This document shows, in pieces, positions 8,336-17,692 of a DNA stretch of 64,000 bases; the first letter of the stretch is position 1, and the number at the start of each line of letters is the position of its first letter. A program made the translations under genes and the position numbers. The notes below the pieces were generated by a model. It searched no databases, was not told where the DNA came from, and worked only from the letters and a program-made list of their open reading frames with translations. The DNA is from Myxococcus guangdongensis (GTDB lineage Bacteria; Myxococcota; Myxococcia; Myxococcales; Myxococcaceae), in contig NZ_JAJVKW010000006.1 of the NCBI RefSeq assembly GCF_024198255.1, forward strand, positions 124,001 to 188,000, in the 5' to 3' direction.

Positions 8336-10189
8336 TCACGGCGCGCTCAACGTGAAGTGCCAGCTCTTGGCGATGCCCACCAAGGGGTCCTGCGATGAGA
8401 GCACCACGCGGTGGAGTCCCGAGGCGGTGGTCGTCACGCGCTGGGTCCTCGTCGCCGTGTCGCTGACGATGGGAACGCTCGCGCCCTCGGCGTCGAACAG
8501 CTGCACCTTCGCCCCACCGGGGGACACGACGTAGGTCGTCCCGCCTTCGAGCATGACGGCGAGCTCGTCGATGTCCGAGCCCAGCTCGAAGACGCCCTCC
8601 AGGCTCACCGGGAGCGTCACCAGCGTGGCGTGGGCCGCGTCGTCGCCATGGTCATCCGTCCCCACCCGCTCCACCCGGAAGGTGAAGGCGTAGGGAGGCG
8701 AGCGCGAGTCGATGAGGAAGGTGACCCGCGCCGACGCCAGCATGTGCGCCTTCCAGACGCCTCTGCTGGAGGTGCCTTGCATGCGGAGGGTGCTGCTGGG
8801 CGCGCTCGCGCGCAGCGAGCAGTCCGGCGTGCAGGTGACCTGATAGACGCCGTCCGCATCGAGCTGGAGCGCGATGGCGTCCAGGTCCTCGATTCTGTGG
8901 ATGAGCCCCTCGACGCTCTGCCCCACCTCGATGCGGGTGGCGGTCTCGGGCGTGCCGCCGTGGTCATCCAGCCCGAGGTCCTTCAGCTCCACCTGGAAGT
9001 CGCTCCACCATTGGGCGTCCTGGAGGACGTGCACGTAGTAGCGCCCCGTCGACGCCGCTTCGTGGACGATGCGTCCCCAGTCGGACTCGACCAGGACCTT
9101 GCCCGCCGCGTCCGTGAGCTGGATGCGGCGCTCGCGCGCGGGGGACACGCCGACGGCGTAGATGTGGCCCTGGGTGGCCTCGAAGGAGAAGACATCCACG
9201 TCGTTGGTGCCATGCAGTCGCGCCGTGAGGGGGACTCCCGGGACGAGCAGGGTGGCGCCGAGCATCCCGTTCGCGTGCTCGTCGGTCCCCAGGTCGTCGA
9301 GCCGGCATTGCGTGCTCCACACGCCGTCGCTCTTGTGGACGCTGACATACCAGGTGCTCGCCTCCTGGCTCATGCGTCCCACCGAGGAGCGCCATTCGTT
9401 GCCCAGCACGTAGCCGTGCACCTGGGCGCCCGCGCTGTCCCACAAGGTCACCGAGACGGCTTCACAGGAGAACCGGAAGCTGCGCCCCGGCTCGGTGCGG
9501 AAGGTGAAGAAGTCCATGTCTCCCGCGAACTCGAAGGCGACGGGGAACGGCGCGCTGGGCATCGCGATGGGGGTCGCCGTGGCGGGCGTGTCGCCGTGCG
9601 CATCCTTGCCCAGGTCCTCCAGCCGATAGCTGTACGTCCCCGAGCCCTCACGGCCCGTCCCGGCGGACAGCTCGATGAAGCGGGGCGCCTCCGGCGTGGA
9701 GACGAGCTCCACGACTTCGCCCTCCGGCGCGCGGTAGGACCTCACGTGGACCCGTCGCCCCTGGGCATCCAGCGCATTCCAGGACACCGCGGTGAGTGTT
9801 CCGGGGCGCAGGGTGAAGCGGAAGCCATGGCCCGCCAGCGCGGGCACGGCGAGGACATCCCGGTCCACCTTGTCCCGGAAGAGGGGGCTGATGCTCCCCT
9901 CCTGGAAGTCCGCGGTGTGGGCCAGGAGGGTGGCGGTCTCCACCGTGTCACCGTGGTCGTCCGAGGGGCGGAAGGCGGCGATGGCGCAGGTGAGGCCGGC
10001 GGCCTCCTCGAAGGCGCCACAGCGGCACACGGGGGCGCCGTTCTCGGCGACACAGCGGCCGGCGGTGCACTCCACCTCGGCGCAGACGCGCAGGTCCTCC
10101 TCGGCGGACGGGCCACCACAAGCGCCGAGCAGGACGACAGCCACCAACGTGAACAGGCGCGGAACGGATGCGGAGCGAAAGGGAGACAC
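8336..10189 (-). CDS. Lipoprotein with EGF-like Cys motif and five PPC-like repeats
   Basis: 617 residues from GTG 10189, chosen because it puts a lipoprotein signal ('LFTLVAVVLLGACGG') at the N-terminus. A short Cys-rich stretch follows ('CAEVECTAGRCVAENGAPVCRCG'), typical of myxobacterial lipoproteins with EGF-like spacing. The rest consists of beta-rich repeats of about 110-120 residues, each opened by 'D(D/E)HG(D/G)..(E/A)TAT' (near residues 65, 185, 300, 425 and 535). This is the signature of bacterial pre-peptidase C-terminal (PPC) domains. No protease domain is present, so it is likely a surface binding protein. It is divergent from the gene at 10244, so the 54-bp gap must carry both promoters. 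Confidence 0.7.
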   Translation of the reverse strand: MSPFRSASVPRLFTLVAVVLLGACGGPSAEEDLRVCAEVECTAGRCVAENGAPVCRCGAFEEAAGLTCAIAAFRPSDDHGDTVETATLLAHTADFQEGSISPLFRDKVDRDVLAVPALAGHGFRFTLRPGTLTAVSWNALDAQGRRVHVRSYRAPEGEVVELVSTPEAPRFIELSAGTGREGSGTYSYRLEDLGKDAHGDTPATATPIAMPSAPFPVAFEFAGDMDFFTFRTEPGRSFRFSCEAVSVTLWDSAGAQVHGYVLGNEWRSSVGRMSQEASTWYVSVHKSDGVWSTQCRLDDLGTDEHANGMLGATLLVPGVPLTARLHGTNDVDVFSFEATQGHIYAVGVSPARERRIQLTDAAGKVLVESDWGRIVHEAASTGRYYVHVLQDAQWWSDFQVELKDLGLDDHGGTPETATRIEVGQSVEGLIHRIEDLDAIALQLDADGVYQVTCTPDCSLRASAPSSTLRMQGTSSRGVWKAHMLASARVTFLIDSRSPPYAFTFRVERVGTDDHGDDAAHATLVTLPVSLEGVFELGSDIDELAVMLEGGTTYVVSPGGAKVQLFDAEGASVPIVSDTATRTQRVTTTASGLHRVVLSSQDPLVGIAKSWHFTLSAP

Positions 10190-10243
10190 CGGGAGCCCTG
10201 GGTTGACGACCGTCGAGCGACCGTAATAACCCGACGCCCACGC

Positions 10244-10927
10244 ATGCAAACGCTCTCTCGTCCCACCGCGCGGATGCTGGCCCTGCTGTCCTTCCTGGTG
10301 TCCTCGAGCGCCGTCGCGCAGGTGTCCGCGGAGGGGGGCGCCAGCTTTCCGCGCTGGCTGGGGCTCTCCGTGCGTGCGGGCTATCTCATGCCGGGCGGGC
10401 AGATGGATGGCTCGCCGGACCCGTTCTATCTGTACGAAGTCTACAAGGGGCTCTTCGCCGCCATCGTGGAGCCCACGGTGCGAATCGGCTCGAATGTCGA
10501 GCTCGGCCCCTGGCTCCAGCTCTCCCACGCGCAGATGCGGCTGCACTGCTCCAGCGACACCACGTGTCCGGGCAGCCACCTGCGCTTCGGGCTCCAGGGG
10601 AACTACCACTGGATTCCCTCGGGGCCCTACAACCCCTGGACGGGCGTGGCGCTCGGCTACGAGCGGGCCTCGTTCACCGTGCAAGGCATCGACATCGCGT
10701 ACTCCGGTCCGGACGTGACGCTCCAGGCCGGGTTCGACAGGAACTTGGGTGGGAGTTTCTGGGTGGGGCTCTTCGCCAGCTGCACGGGCGGGCGCTATGA
10801 CTCGCTCGAGGTGAAGATGAACGGCCGCACGGGTGACGAGAGTCTTCGCGAGCGCACCACTCACCTGTGGCTCGGCTTCGGCGTCCGCGTGCGGATGGCG
10901 ACGCCCCACGCGACGTCGCATCCCTGA
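10244..10927 (+). CDS. Outer-membrane beta-barrel-like protein
   Basis: 227 residues from ATG 10244, with an N-terminal signal peptide ('MLALLSFLVSSSAVAQ'). The mature part has alternating polar/aromatic strands ('RWLGLSVRAGYLMPGG', 'VELGPWLQLSHAQM', 'THLWLGFGVRVRM') typical of a small outer-membrane barrel. Two Cys in 'LHCSSDTTCPGSH' probably form a loop disulfide. The C-terminus does not end in Phe after the last strand; a short polar tail follows. It is divergent from the PPC-repeat lipoprotein and convergent with the giant repeat protein. Function is unknown. Confidence 0.65.
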   Translation: MQTLSRPTARMLALLSFLVSSSAVAQVSAEGGASFPRWLGLSVRAGYLMPGGQMDGSPDPFYLYEVYKGLFAAIVEPTVRIGSNVELGPWLQLSHAQMRLHCSSDTTCPGSHLRFGLQGNYHWIPSGPYNPWTGVALGYERASFTVQGIDIAYSGPDVTLQAGFDRNLGGSFWVGLFASCTGGRYDSLEVKMNGRTGDESLRERTTHLWLGFGVRVRMATPHATSHP

Positions 10928-10942
10928 GGGCCATCGCGGCGC

Positions 10943-13900
10943 CTATCGGCGGGAGCGCCGCCGCCACCACCCAGCGGTGCTCATCATGAGCATCATCCAC
11001 GTCAGTCCGCCGGAGCTCCCCGGTCCCGCCGCACACCCATGACTCTCGGGCCTCGACGGGACGGGGGCGGGCTCGGAGACCGGGTTCACCGTGACGGGGA
11101 AGGTGCACTCGGACGACAGCCCGGCCTCGTCCTTCGCGGTGACCCGGACCGCGGTGGTGCCGAGCGGGAAGCGGCTCCCTGAAGCGTGGCTGTAGGTGAC
11201 CTGGGGCGCGCCCGTCACCGCGTCATGGACCTGGGCCGCCGGATAGGTGACGGACTGGCCCGAGGCGTCGGGAGTGGAGACCTCGACCGCCGCGGGGCAG
11301 ACGAGCGTCGGTGGAGCGGTGTCTCGCACGGTGATGGAGAACGCGCAGGCGGCGGTGTTTCCCGCCTCGTCCCGCGTGGTCAGCGTGACGGAGGTCGTCC
11401 CGAGGGGGAACGTCGACCCCGAGGCCACGCTCGGCGTGAGGCTGGGCTCCTGGGTGACGGTGTCCACCGGGGCGTCCCAGTGGAAGGTGACGGCCGCGCC
11501 CCGTGCATCCTGGGCCTCCGCCGAGAGGTCCTCCGGGCAGCGCACGGACGGGGCCTGCGTATCCTTCACGGTGAGGATGAACTGGCACGAGGCTGTGTTG
11601 TTCGCGCCGTCCCGGGCCACGACGGTGAGGGTGGTGTCGCCCAGCGGGAAGCGGGTCCCTGCCTCATGGCTGTAGACCAGCCGCGGCGATGCGCTCACGG
11701 CGTCCATCGCGGTGGCGGTTGGCAGTGCCTCGACCTGCGTGCCCGAGGCGCTCGTGGCCTCGACGCTCATCGCGCCAGGGCACACGAGGGTCGGCGGCGT
11801 CGTGTCCACCACGTTCACGGAGAAGGCACACACGGCCTTGTTTCCGGCCGCGTCGGTCGCGCTCGTGGTGACGGTCGTCGTTCCCAGCGCGAACAGTCCT
11901 CCTGAGGCGTGGCTGCTGGAGACCTCGAGCGCCGTGCTCACCGCGTCGGCGGCGGAGACGGGGGGGAAGGTGACGACGGCACCCGAAGCCTGCGTGGCTT
12001 CGACCGTGATGTCTCCCGGGCACGAGAGCACTGGCGCGGTGGTGTCGCGGACCGTCACCAAGAACGAGCAGGAGCCCGTGTTGCCGGCCGCGTCCGTCGC
12101 GGTCACCGTCACGGTCGTCGTCCCCAGCGCGAACAGCTCACTCGAGGTGTGGCTGCTGGAGACCTCGAACGTCGTGCTCACCGCATCGGAAGTGGAGACC
12201 GGCGGGAAGGTGACGACGGCGCCCGCTGCTTCCGTGGCCTCCGTGAGGAGGTTCGCCGGGCAGGTGAGCACCGGCGCGGTGGTGTCGCGGACCGTCACCA
12301 AGAACGCGCAGGAGGCCGTGTTGCCAGCTTCATCCGTCGCGCTCACCGTCACCGCCGTCACGCCCAGCGCGAACAGCTCACCCGAGGCGTGGCTGCTGGA
12401 GACCTCGAACGTCGTGCTCACCGCGTCGGAGGCGGAGACCGGCGGGAAGGTGACGACAGCCCCCGTCGCCTGCGTGGCTTCCGTGACGATGTCCGCCGGG
12501 CACGTGAGCGCCGGCGCGGTGGTGTCGCGGACCGTCACGGAGAACGAGCAGGAGGCCGTGTTGCCAGCCTCATCCGCCGCCGTCACCGTGACGGTCGTCA
12601 CGCCCAGCGCGAACAGCTCACCCGAGGCGTGGCTGCTGGAGACCTCGAGCGCCGTGCTCACGCCATCCGCCGCGGTGGCTGGCGGGAAGGTGACGACGGC
12701 GCCCGCTGCTTCCGTGGCCTCCACGGTGATGTCCGCCGGGCAGGTGAGCACCGGCGCGGTGGTGTCTCGCACCTGCACGGAGAAGGAACACGAGCCCACG
12801 TTCCCCGCCCCGTCGCGCGTGGAGACGTTGACGGTGGTGGGGCCCACGGGGAACACGGTCTGCGATGCCTGGCTGTACGACAGCGTCAGGACCTTCGTCA
12901 CCGCGTCCATCGCGGTGGCGGGCGCGTAGCTGACGTGCGCCCCCTCGGGGCTCGTGGCCTCGACGAGGAGGTCGGCGGGACAGACCACCGAGGGCGGCGT
13001 GGTATCGCGGACGAGCACGTCGAAGGTGCAGGAGGAGGAGTTCCCCGTGGCGTCTCGCGCCATCGCCGTGACGGTCGTCCGGGCCAGCGGGAACGCCGCG
13101 TCCGATGCGTGGGTGTAGAGCACCAGCGGGCTGCCCGTCACCGCGTCGGTCGCCGTGGCGGGCGGGTAGTGGACCACCGCGCCGGAGGCCGAGGTGGCTT
13201 CGGCGTAGATGACCGGCCCCGGGCAGGTGATGGTCGGACGGGTGGTGTCTCGCACCACCACGGAGAAGGAGCACGCGCCGGTGTTCCCCGCCTCGTCCTT
13301 CGCGGTGAAGGTGACGCTCGTCGAGCCGAGCGGGAACACCGAGCCGGTGGCATGGCTCGCCGTCACGACGAGCCCGGAGGTCACCGCGTCGGTGGCCGTG
13401 GCCGCGGGGAAGCTCACCTGGGCACCCGCCGCGCTGGTGGCCTCGGCCACGATGGAGGGACCCGGACAGGTCAGCTTCGGCGGCGTGCTGTCCCGCACCG
13501 TGACCGAGAAGCCGCAGGTGGCCACGTTGCCCGCCAAATCTCTCGCCGTCACGGTGATGGCCGTCGCCCCCAGCGAGAACAGCGTCCCGGAGGCCTGGCT
13601 GTAGGACAGCATGACGCCTCCAGGAATCTCATCCGTGGCGCGGGCCGCGGCGTACGTTACCGGGGCGCCCGAGGCGCTCGTCGCCTCCACGGTGAGGCTC
13701 GCGGGGCACGTCACCACGGGCGGCGTCACATCCGGCACGGCGTCGAACCTCATCCGCCACAGCTCCCGGCCCGTCACTCCGTCGCTCGCCGAGAAGTAGA
13801 TGCGGTCCCCCGCGCGGGTGAACAGCTTCGGGTTCGAGGAGTAGGGCCCCGGCGCCAGGTCCGCGATGCGCTGGGTGCCCGCCTCGGTGCCGTCCGACAC

Positions 13901-16468
13901 CCAGGGCTCCATGCCCGTCACCCCATCCGAGGCGGTGAAGATGACCAGCCCTTCATCGGGCAGCGCGAGCATGGGCGTCGCCGCCATGCTGCCCACGGGC
14001 CCGGGGTTGATGTCCTTCACGCGCCAGGTGCCCGCGGTGGTTCCATCGCTGCGCCACAGCTCGGCGCCGCCCTCCAAATCCGTGGCCTGGAACAGCACCA
14101 CGTCGTTGAGCGGCGCCAGGTGCCGGGGGTTGAAGTTGAAGCGCGAGTCCTCGAAGCCCTTCACTCGCAACGTGCCCGCGGTGGTTCCATCGCTGCGCCA
14201 CAGGCCGCGCTGATTGTAGGCCTCCGCGGCGCTGAAGTAGAGCACGCCCCGACGCATCGCGAAGTCCGAGGGCCAACTGCTATCGGTCGGGTGGATGTCC
14301 CGAACCAGGACGGTGCCCGCCGCCGTGCCGTTGCTGCGCCACAGCTCGATGTTGTTGCTGGAAGTGGCCCCTCCCGGGAAGAGGAAGAAGTCCGGCAGGA
14401 CGGCGGAGCCCGTGGCGAAGTCGGCGCGGGTGTTGCTGACCGTGACGGTGCCCGCCGTCGTCCCATCGGTGCGCCACAGCACCGTGCCCGCGCCCGTCGT
14501 CGCCGCGAAGTAGCCCAGGCCCTTGAACTCCACGTACCCCTTGCTCATCGAGTTGTAGGGCGACCCCTGCCACAGGTCCTTGAGCAGGCGCGTCCCCTCG
14601 GCCGTGCCGTCCGAGACCCAGGGGTCATAGCCCGTGGAGCCGTCGTCGGCGGTGAAGTGGAGCCGGCCCGCGACGACCTGCGCGTCGTGGGGGCCGCTGG
14701 AGTAGTAGGGCGCGGTGCGGAGGTCCTTGAGCAGCCGGGTGCTCTCCAAGGTCCCCTCCGTCCTCCACGGCTCCCGACCGAGGGTGGTGGACTCCGCGTC
14801 GAAGAAGAGGGCGCCGTTCATCTCGAGCAGCCACGAGGGCGACGAACCCCAGCCTCCGGGATACAGGTCCAGGGCGACGGTGCCGGCGGAGGTGCCGTCA
14901 CTCATCCAGGGCTCACGGCCCAGGGTGTCCGTGTCGGCGACGAACCAGAGCTTGCCCTGGTAGGGCGTGAGCACCTCGGGGGTGGAGTCCGTGGAGCCCG
15001 AGAGGATGTCGCGGACCCGGCGGGTGCCCGCGCTCGTCCCGTCGCTCGTCCAGGGCTCGAGGCCGGTGACGCCGTCATTGGCGGAGAAGAAGAGCCGATG
15101 GCCCACGGCTGTCAGGTTCGCGGGCTCTGAGCCCGCGGGGACGGCCTGTGGACGGATGCTCTTGACCATGACGGTGCCCGCGGCGGTCCCATCGCTCTTC
15201 CAGACCTCGCGGCCACCCCAGTCCCCCTGGGCCGTGAAGTAGAGCAACGGGCCCACGGCGGTGAGGTTCTGGGGCAGGGAGGACTGCCCGCCGAGCCGGA
15301 TGTCCTTGACCCGCTGCGCCCCCAGGGAGGTGCTCTCGGTCTTCCAGAGCTCCTGGTCCCCACCCTGGCTCGCGCTGAAATAGAGCGTGTCGCCGATGAC
15401 CACCAGACCCTCCGGCCAGCTGCTGCCGGACGGGTGGATGTCCTCGACCAGCGAGACCCACGTTCCATTGAACCGGTGCAGCTCGTAGCCGGAGAGGCCA
15501 TTCCACATCCGGGTCTCCGCCACGAAGTAGAGCATCCCCGCCATCCCCACCATCCGCCCATGCAGGGGGCCGGTGGTGGAGTCGAAAGGGATGGGGCGCG
15601 TGCCCTCCAGCGTCCCATCACTCGTCCAGAGGGTCTTCGGTGCCGAGGTCGGGTCGGAGCCGATGAAGTAGATGCGGTCGCCCACGGGGGTCAGGGTGCT
15701 CGCGTAGACGCGCTGGTTGCCGGACATGCCGGAGCGCAGGCGCACCGTGCCCTCGCGTGTCCCATCGGTGCGCCACACCTCGTCGGACAGGGGCGTGGCG
15801 GGGGAGATGAAGTAGAGCAGGGAGCCCGCGACGGCGAACTCCGTGGGCGCCTGGAACGTGGGGCCCGAGGGATGGGACTCGATGGAAACAGTCCCCTCGG
15901 GGGTGCCGTCGCTCTTCCACAGCCTGCTGGTCCCCTCCGGAGTGCCGAGGAGGCTGAGGTAGAGCTGGCCCTGGAACCGCGTCACGCGCTGCACGGAGGC
16001 CGAGCCGGAGCCCGGGCTGATGTCCTTGACGAGCACCGTGCCCTCGGCCGTCCCATCGCTCTTCCACAGCTCCGAGCCCCGGCTGCCGTCATTGGCGAAG
16101 AAGTACGCCACCCCGCCGACGACGGTGAGGTGCATGGGGCTGGAGTCCTGGGGCCCGGGGTTGATGTCCCGGACGAGCCAGGTCCCCTCGGGGGTGCCGT
16201 CGCTGCGCCACAGCTCCCGCCCGCTGCTGGCCTCCTTCGCGGCGAAGAGGAGCACGTCGCCGAGCGCGGCCAGCTCCGCCGGGGCGCTGCCCTCATTGGC
16301 CACGAGCACCGTGCGCAGGTCCCGGACGAGCTCGGGAGCCTGCACCTTCAGCGATGCGCGCGCGGTGCCGAGCGGTGGCTCGCCGTCGGAGGGAGACTCC
16401 CCACATCCGCCGACGATGACGAGCAGGATGCAGAGCCACGACGCGCCAGCACGTCCCAGTGTTTTCAT
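10943..16468 (-). CDS. Giant repeat surface protein: about 17 'SDGT' repeats, 11 HYR domains, MYXO-CTERM-like tail
   Basis: 1841 residues from ATG 16468. The N-terminal lipobox ('LLVIVGGCGE') suggests lipidation. Residues about 45-910 contain some 17 units of 45-50 residues with 'ELW(R/K)SDGT..GT..V(K/R)DI.PG', each followed by a 'LYF.A.D...GRELW' strand pattern, probably one or more propellers. Residues about 915-1800 are 11 tandem HYR (hyalin-type, Ig-like) modules of about 80 residues, each starting '(T/V)CP....EAT' and ending 'AGN.ASC.F.VTVRD'. The C-terminus has a Cys, a hydrophobic stretch and an Arg-rich end ('ESHGCAAGPG', 'WWRRRSRR'), which resembles the MYXO-CTERM signal processed by myxosortase. 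The product is probably a long adhesive or structural rod on the cell surface. It lies downstream of the M57-type protease on the same strand but 279 bp away. Confidence 0.82.
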   Translation of the reverse strand: MKTLGRAGASWLCILLVIVGGCGESPSDGEPPLGTARASLKVQAPELVRDLRTVLVANEGSAPAELAALGDVLLFAAKEASSGRELWRSDGTPEGTWLVRDINPGPQDSSPMHLTVVGGVAYFFANDGSRGSELWKSDGTAEGTVLVKDISPGSGSASVQRVTRFQGQLYLSLLGTPEGTSRLWKSDGTPEGTVSIESHPSGPTFQAPTEFAVAGSLLYFISPATPLSDEVWRTDGTREGTVRLRSGMSGNQRVYASTLTPVGDRIYFIGSDPTSAPKTLWTSDGTLEGTRPIPFDSTTGPLHGRMVGMAGMLYFVAETRMWNGLSGYELHRFNGTWVSLVEDIHPSGSSWPEGLVVIGDTLYFSASQGGDQELWKTESTSLGAQRVKDIRLGGQSSLPQNLTAVGPLLYFTAQGDWGGREVWKSDGTAAGTVMVKSIRPQAVPAGSEPANLTAVGHRLFFSANDGVTGLEPWTSDGTSAGTRRVRDILSGSTDSTPEVLTPYQGKLWFVADTDTLGREPWMSDGTSAGTVALDLYPGGWGSSPSWLLEMNGALFFDAESTTLGREPWRTEGTLESTRLLKDLRTAPYYSSGPHDAQVVAGRLHFTADDGSTGYDPWVSDGTAEGTRLLKDLWQGSPYNSMSKGYVEFKGLGYFAATTGAGTVLWRTDGTTAGTVTVSNTRADFATGSAVLPDFFLFPGGATSSNNIELWRSNGTAAGTVLVRDIHPTDSSWPSDFAMRRGVLYFSAAEAYNQRGLWRSDGTTAGTLRVKGFEDSRFNFNPRHLAPLNDVVLFQATDLEGGAELWRSDGTTAGTWRVKDINPGPVGSMAATPMLALPDEGLVIFTASDGVTGMEPWVSDGTEAGTQRIADLAPGPYSSNPKLFTRAGDRIYFSASDGVTGRELWRMRFDAVPDVTPPVVTCPASLTVEATSASGAPVTYAAARATDEIPGGVMLSYSQASGTLFSLGATAITVTARDLAGNVATCGFSVTVRDSTPPKLTCPGPSIVAEATSAAGAQVSFPAATATDAVTSGLVVTASHATGSVFPLGSTSVTFTAKDEAGNTGACSFSVVVRDTTRPTITCPGPVIYAEATSASGAVVHYPPATATDAVTGSPLVLYTHASDAAFPLARTTVTAMARDATGNSSSCTFDVLVRDTTPPSVVCPADLLVEATSPEGAHVSYAPATAMDAVTKVLTLSYSQASQTVFPVGPTTVNVSTRDGAGNVGSCSFSVQVRDTTAPVLTCPADITVEATEAAGAVVTFPPATAADGVSTALEVSSSHASGELFALGVTTVTVTAADEAGNTASCSFSVTVRDTTAPALTCPADIVTEATQATGAVVTFPPVSASDAVSTTFEVSSSHASGELFALGVTAVTVSATDEAGNTASCAFLVTVRDTTAPVLTCPANLLTEATEAAGAVVTFPPVSTSDAVSTTFEVSSSHTSSELFALGTTTVTVTATDAAGNTGSCSFLVTVRDTTAPVLSCPGDITVEATQASGAVVTFPPVSAADAVSTALEVSSSHASGGLFALGTTTVTTSATDAAGNKAVCAFSVNVVDTTPPTLVCPGAMSVEATSASGTQVEALPTATAMDAVSASPRLVYSHEAGTRFPLGDTTLTVVARDGANNTASCQFILTVKDTQAPSVRCPEDLSAEAQDARGAAVTFHWDAPVDTVTQEPSLTPSVASGSTFPLGTTSVTLTTRDEAGNTAACAFSITVRDTAPPTLVCPAAVEVSTPDASGQSVTYPAAQVHDAVTGAPQVTYSHASGSRFPLGTTAVRVTAKDEAGLSSECTFPVTVNPVSEPAPVPSRPESHGCAAGPGSSGGLTWMMLMMSTAGWWRRRSRR
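11070..13735 (-). repeat. Eleven tandem HYR-encoding repeats (about 240 bp each)
   Basis: A long direct-repeat array within the giant gene. Units between about 11900 and 12760 are especially similar at DNA level (recurring 'cgcggtggtgtcgcggaccg' blocks), which points to recent unit duplication or gene conversion. Repeat number is expected to vary among strains. Confidence 0.8.
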
Positions 16469-16660
16469 GAGGTTGAGCCGAGGTGAAGCATGTCCGCGCG
16501 GAGGGCGAGGCCATCTTCTCATACCCATACGGCTCGACACGCGAGCCCTGGTTCAACCGGGCACGCTCGCGCGGGCGGAAGACCCACCGAGGTCCACCGC
16601 GCCCCGCGCTCCTGGTGCGGATGATGGCGCCTGACGGGGGGCGTTCAGACAGAGGGCGGG

Positions 16661-16699
16661 CACGGGAACGGACAGTGGGGTGTCACTGCCCGTCCCGTG
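16661..16699 (-). terminator. Imperfect hairpin downstream of the M57-like protease gene
   Basis: CACGGGAACGGACAGTG at 16661-16677 pairs with CACTGCCCGTCCCGTG at 16684-16699 with one bulge and one mismatch and a 6-base loop. It is placed about 50 bp past the stop of the minus-strand gene at 16748. The rest of 16469-16747 shows no gene. Confidence 0.55.
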
Positions 16700-16747
16700 T
16701 CCTGGCCATCCCGTGAGGTGTTCACGGGCGGCGGGTGAGGCTTCCGC

Positions 16748-17536
16748 CTACCAGCCGTAGAGGTACGTCAGCGCGGCGATGTCGCCGCTGGTGAAGTTGC
16801 CCGAATCCGAGAGGGAGGGGCAGGAGTTCATGACCGAGCCGCCCGGGGTGGCGGCGGTCGGCGTCCCCGGGATGTGGACGGCGCCCACGTTCTCCGGGTC
16901 CGACTCGGGGTCGGGGTAGGGGCGGCCGCAGCTGATGCTGGTGTTGTAGTAATCCGAGTGGCGCAGGCCGAGGGCATGGCCCAGCTCATGGGTGATGATC
17001 TGCTCGCTGACGTTGAGCGGGTAGGCGTTCACCCCGATGTTGATGTCGACGATCCACCCCGGAAGCCCATTGGCGGGGAACGCCGCGATGCTCCGGCCGT
17101 CGGAGAGCATGTTGTGCTTCGCGATGATGTTCGCGGTGCAGCCGGTCGTCGGCCCGCGCGCGAAGGTGATTCGGAGCCCCAGCGCATTGTAGTTGGCGAG
17201 GGCCAGGTCGAGCCCCTGGCTCATCAGGGGGTAGCCTTCGAACCAGACGGTGGGGGTGACGCAGATCTTCGTCACGCCAGGACCCGCGATGTTGACCGAG
17301 CGGTACTGCTCGTGGCTCCCCTCGGGCGCCTGGAGCATCTCGCGGGAGGCCGCGAGCGACACCAGACCATCGCGGCCGACGAGCACGGCGCCGTCCACCA
17401 CCTGGATGTCATTGGCCGGAAAGCCAGCCTCGATGAGATTGGAGGTGGTCTCCTCCTGCTCGGTCTGCGCGTCGGAACCACAGCCGACCATCAATGCGCT
17501 ACACGTCACGGCGAGGACTGCGACCTGCTTGAACAT
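16748..17536 (-). CDS. HEIGH-type (M57-like) zinc metalloprotease lipoprotein
   Basis: 262 residues. The signal peptide ends in a lipobox ('SALMVGCGS', Cys19). The catalytic motif is 'ITHELGHALGLRHSD' near residues 185-199, a metzincin-type HExxHxxGxxH site with the third ligand His. Downstream, 'GSVMNSCPS' matches the Met-turn region, and the C-terminus 'GDIAALTYLYGW' is typical of the dual-action HEIGH/Peptidase_M57 family. An N-terminal segment (residues about 25-75) resembles the propeptide 'EAGFPANDIQVVDGAVLVGRDG'. It is probably an extracytoplasmic protease used in predation or nutrient release. It is transcribed alone, with a hairpin after it. Confidence 0.82.
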   Translation of the reverse strand: MFKQVAVLAVTCSALMVGCGSDAQTEQEETTSNLIEAGFPANDIQVVDGAVLVGRDGLVSLAASREMLQAPEGSHEQYRSVNIAGPGVTKICVTPTVWFEGYPLMSQGLDLALANYNALGLRITFARGPTTGCTANIIAKHNMLSDGRSIAAFPANGLPGWIVDINIGVNAYPLNVSEQIITHELGHALGLRHSDYYNTSISCGRPYPDPESDPENVGAVHIPGTPTAATPGGSVMNSCPSLSDSGNFTSGDIAALTYLYGW

Positions 17537-17692
17537 GGGGGCTCGTACTCTGACTGCGGGGGGAGGGCGCTGCCCGCTGGAGACTCCAGGCGAGACATCG
17601 CGACGGCCCGCGGAGCATTCCCCCGGTCCTCCACCCAGAGGCCAGGGAAATCGGCTCGTCCAAGATGATGCTGTTTTTCTTGTAATCCTAGA

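Noticed and set aside
11909-15130. 1073-residue plus-strand frame inside the giant repeat gene
   Set aside because: Arg/Gly/Val-rich shadow of the minus-strand repeats with no domain content; the minus-strand frame carries clear HYR and DGT repeats.
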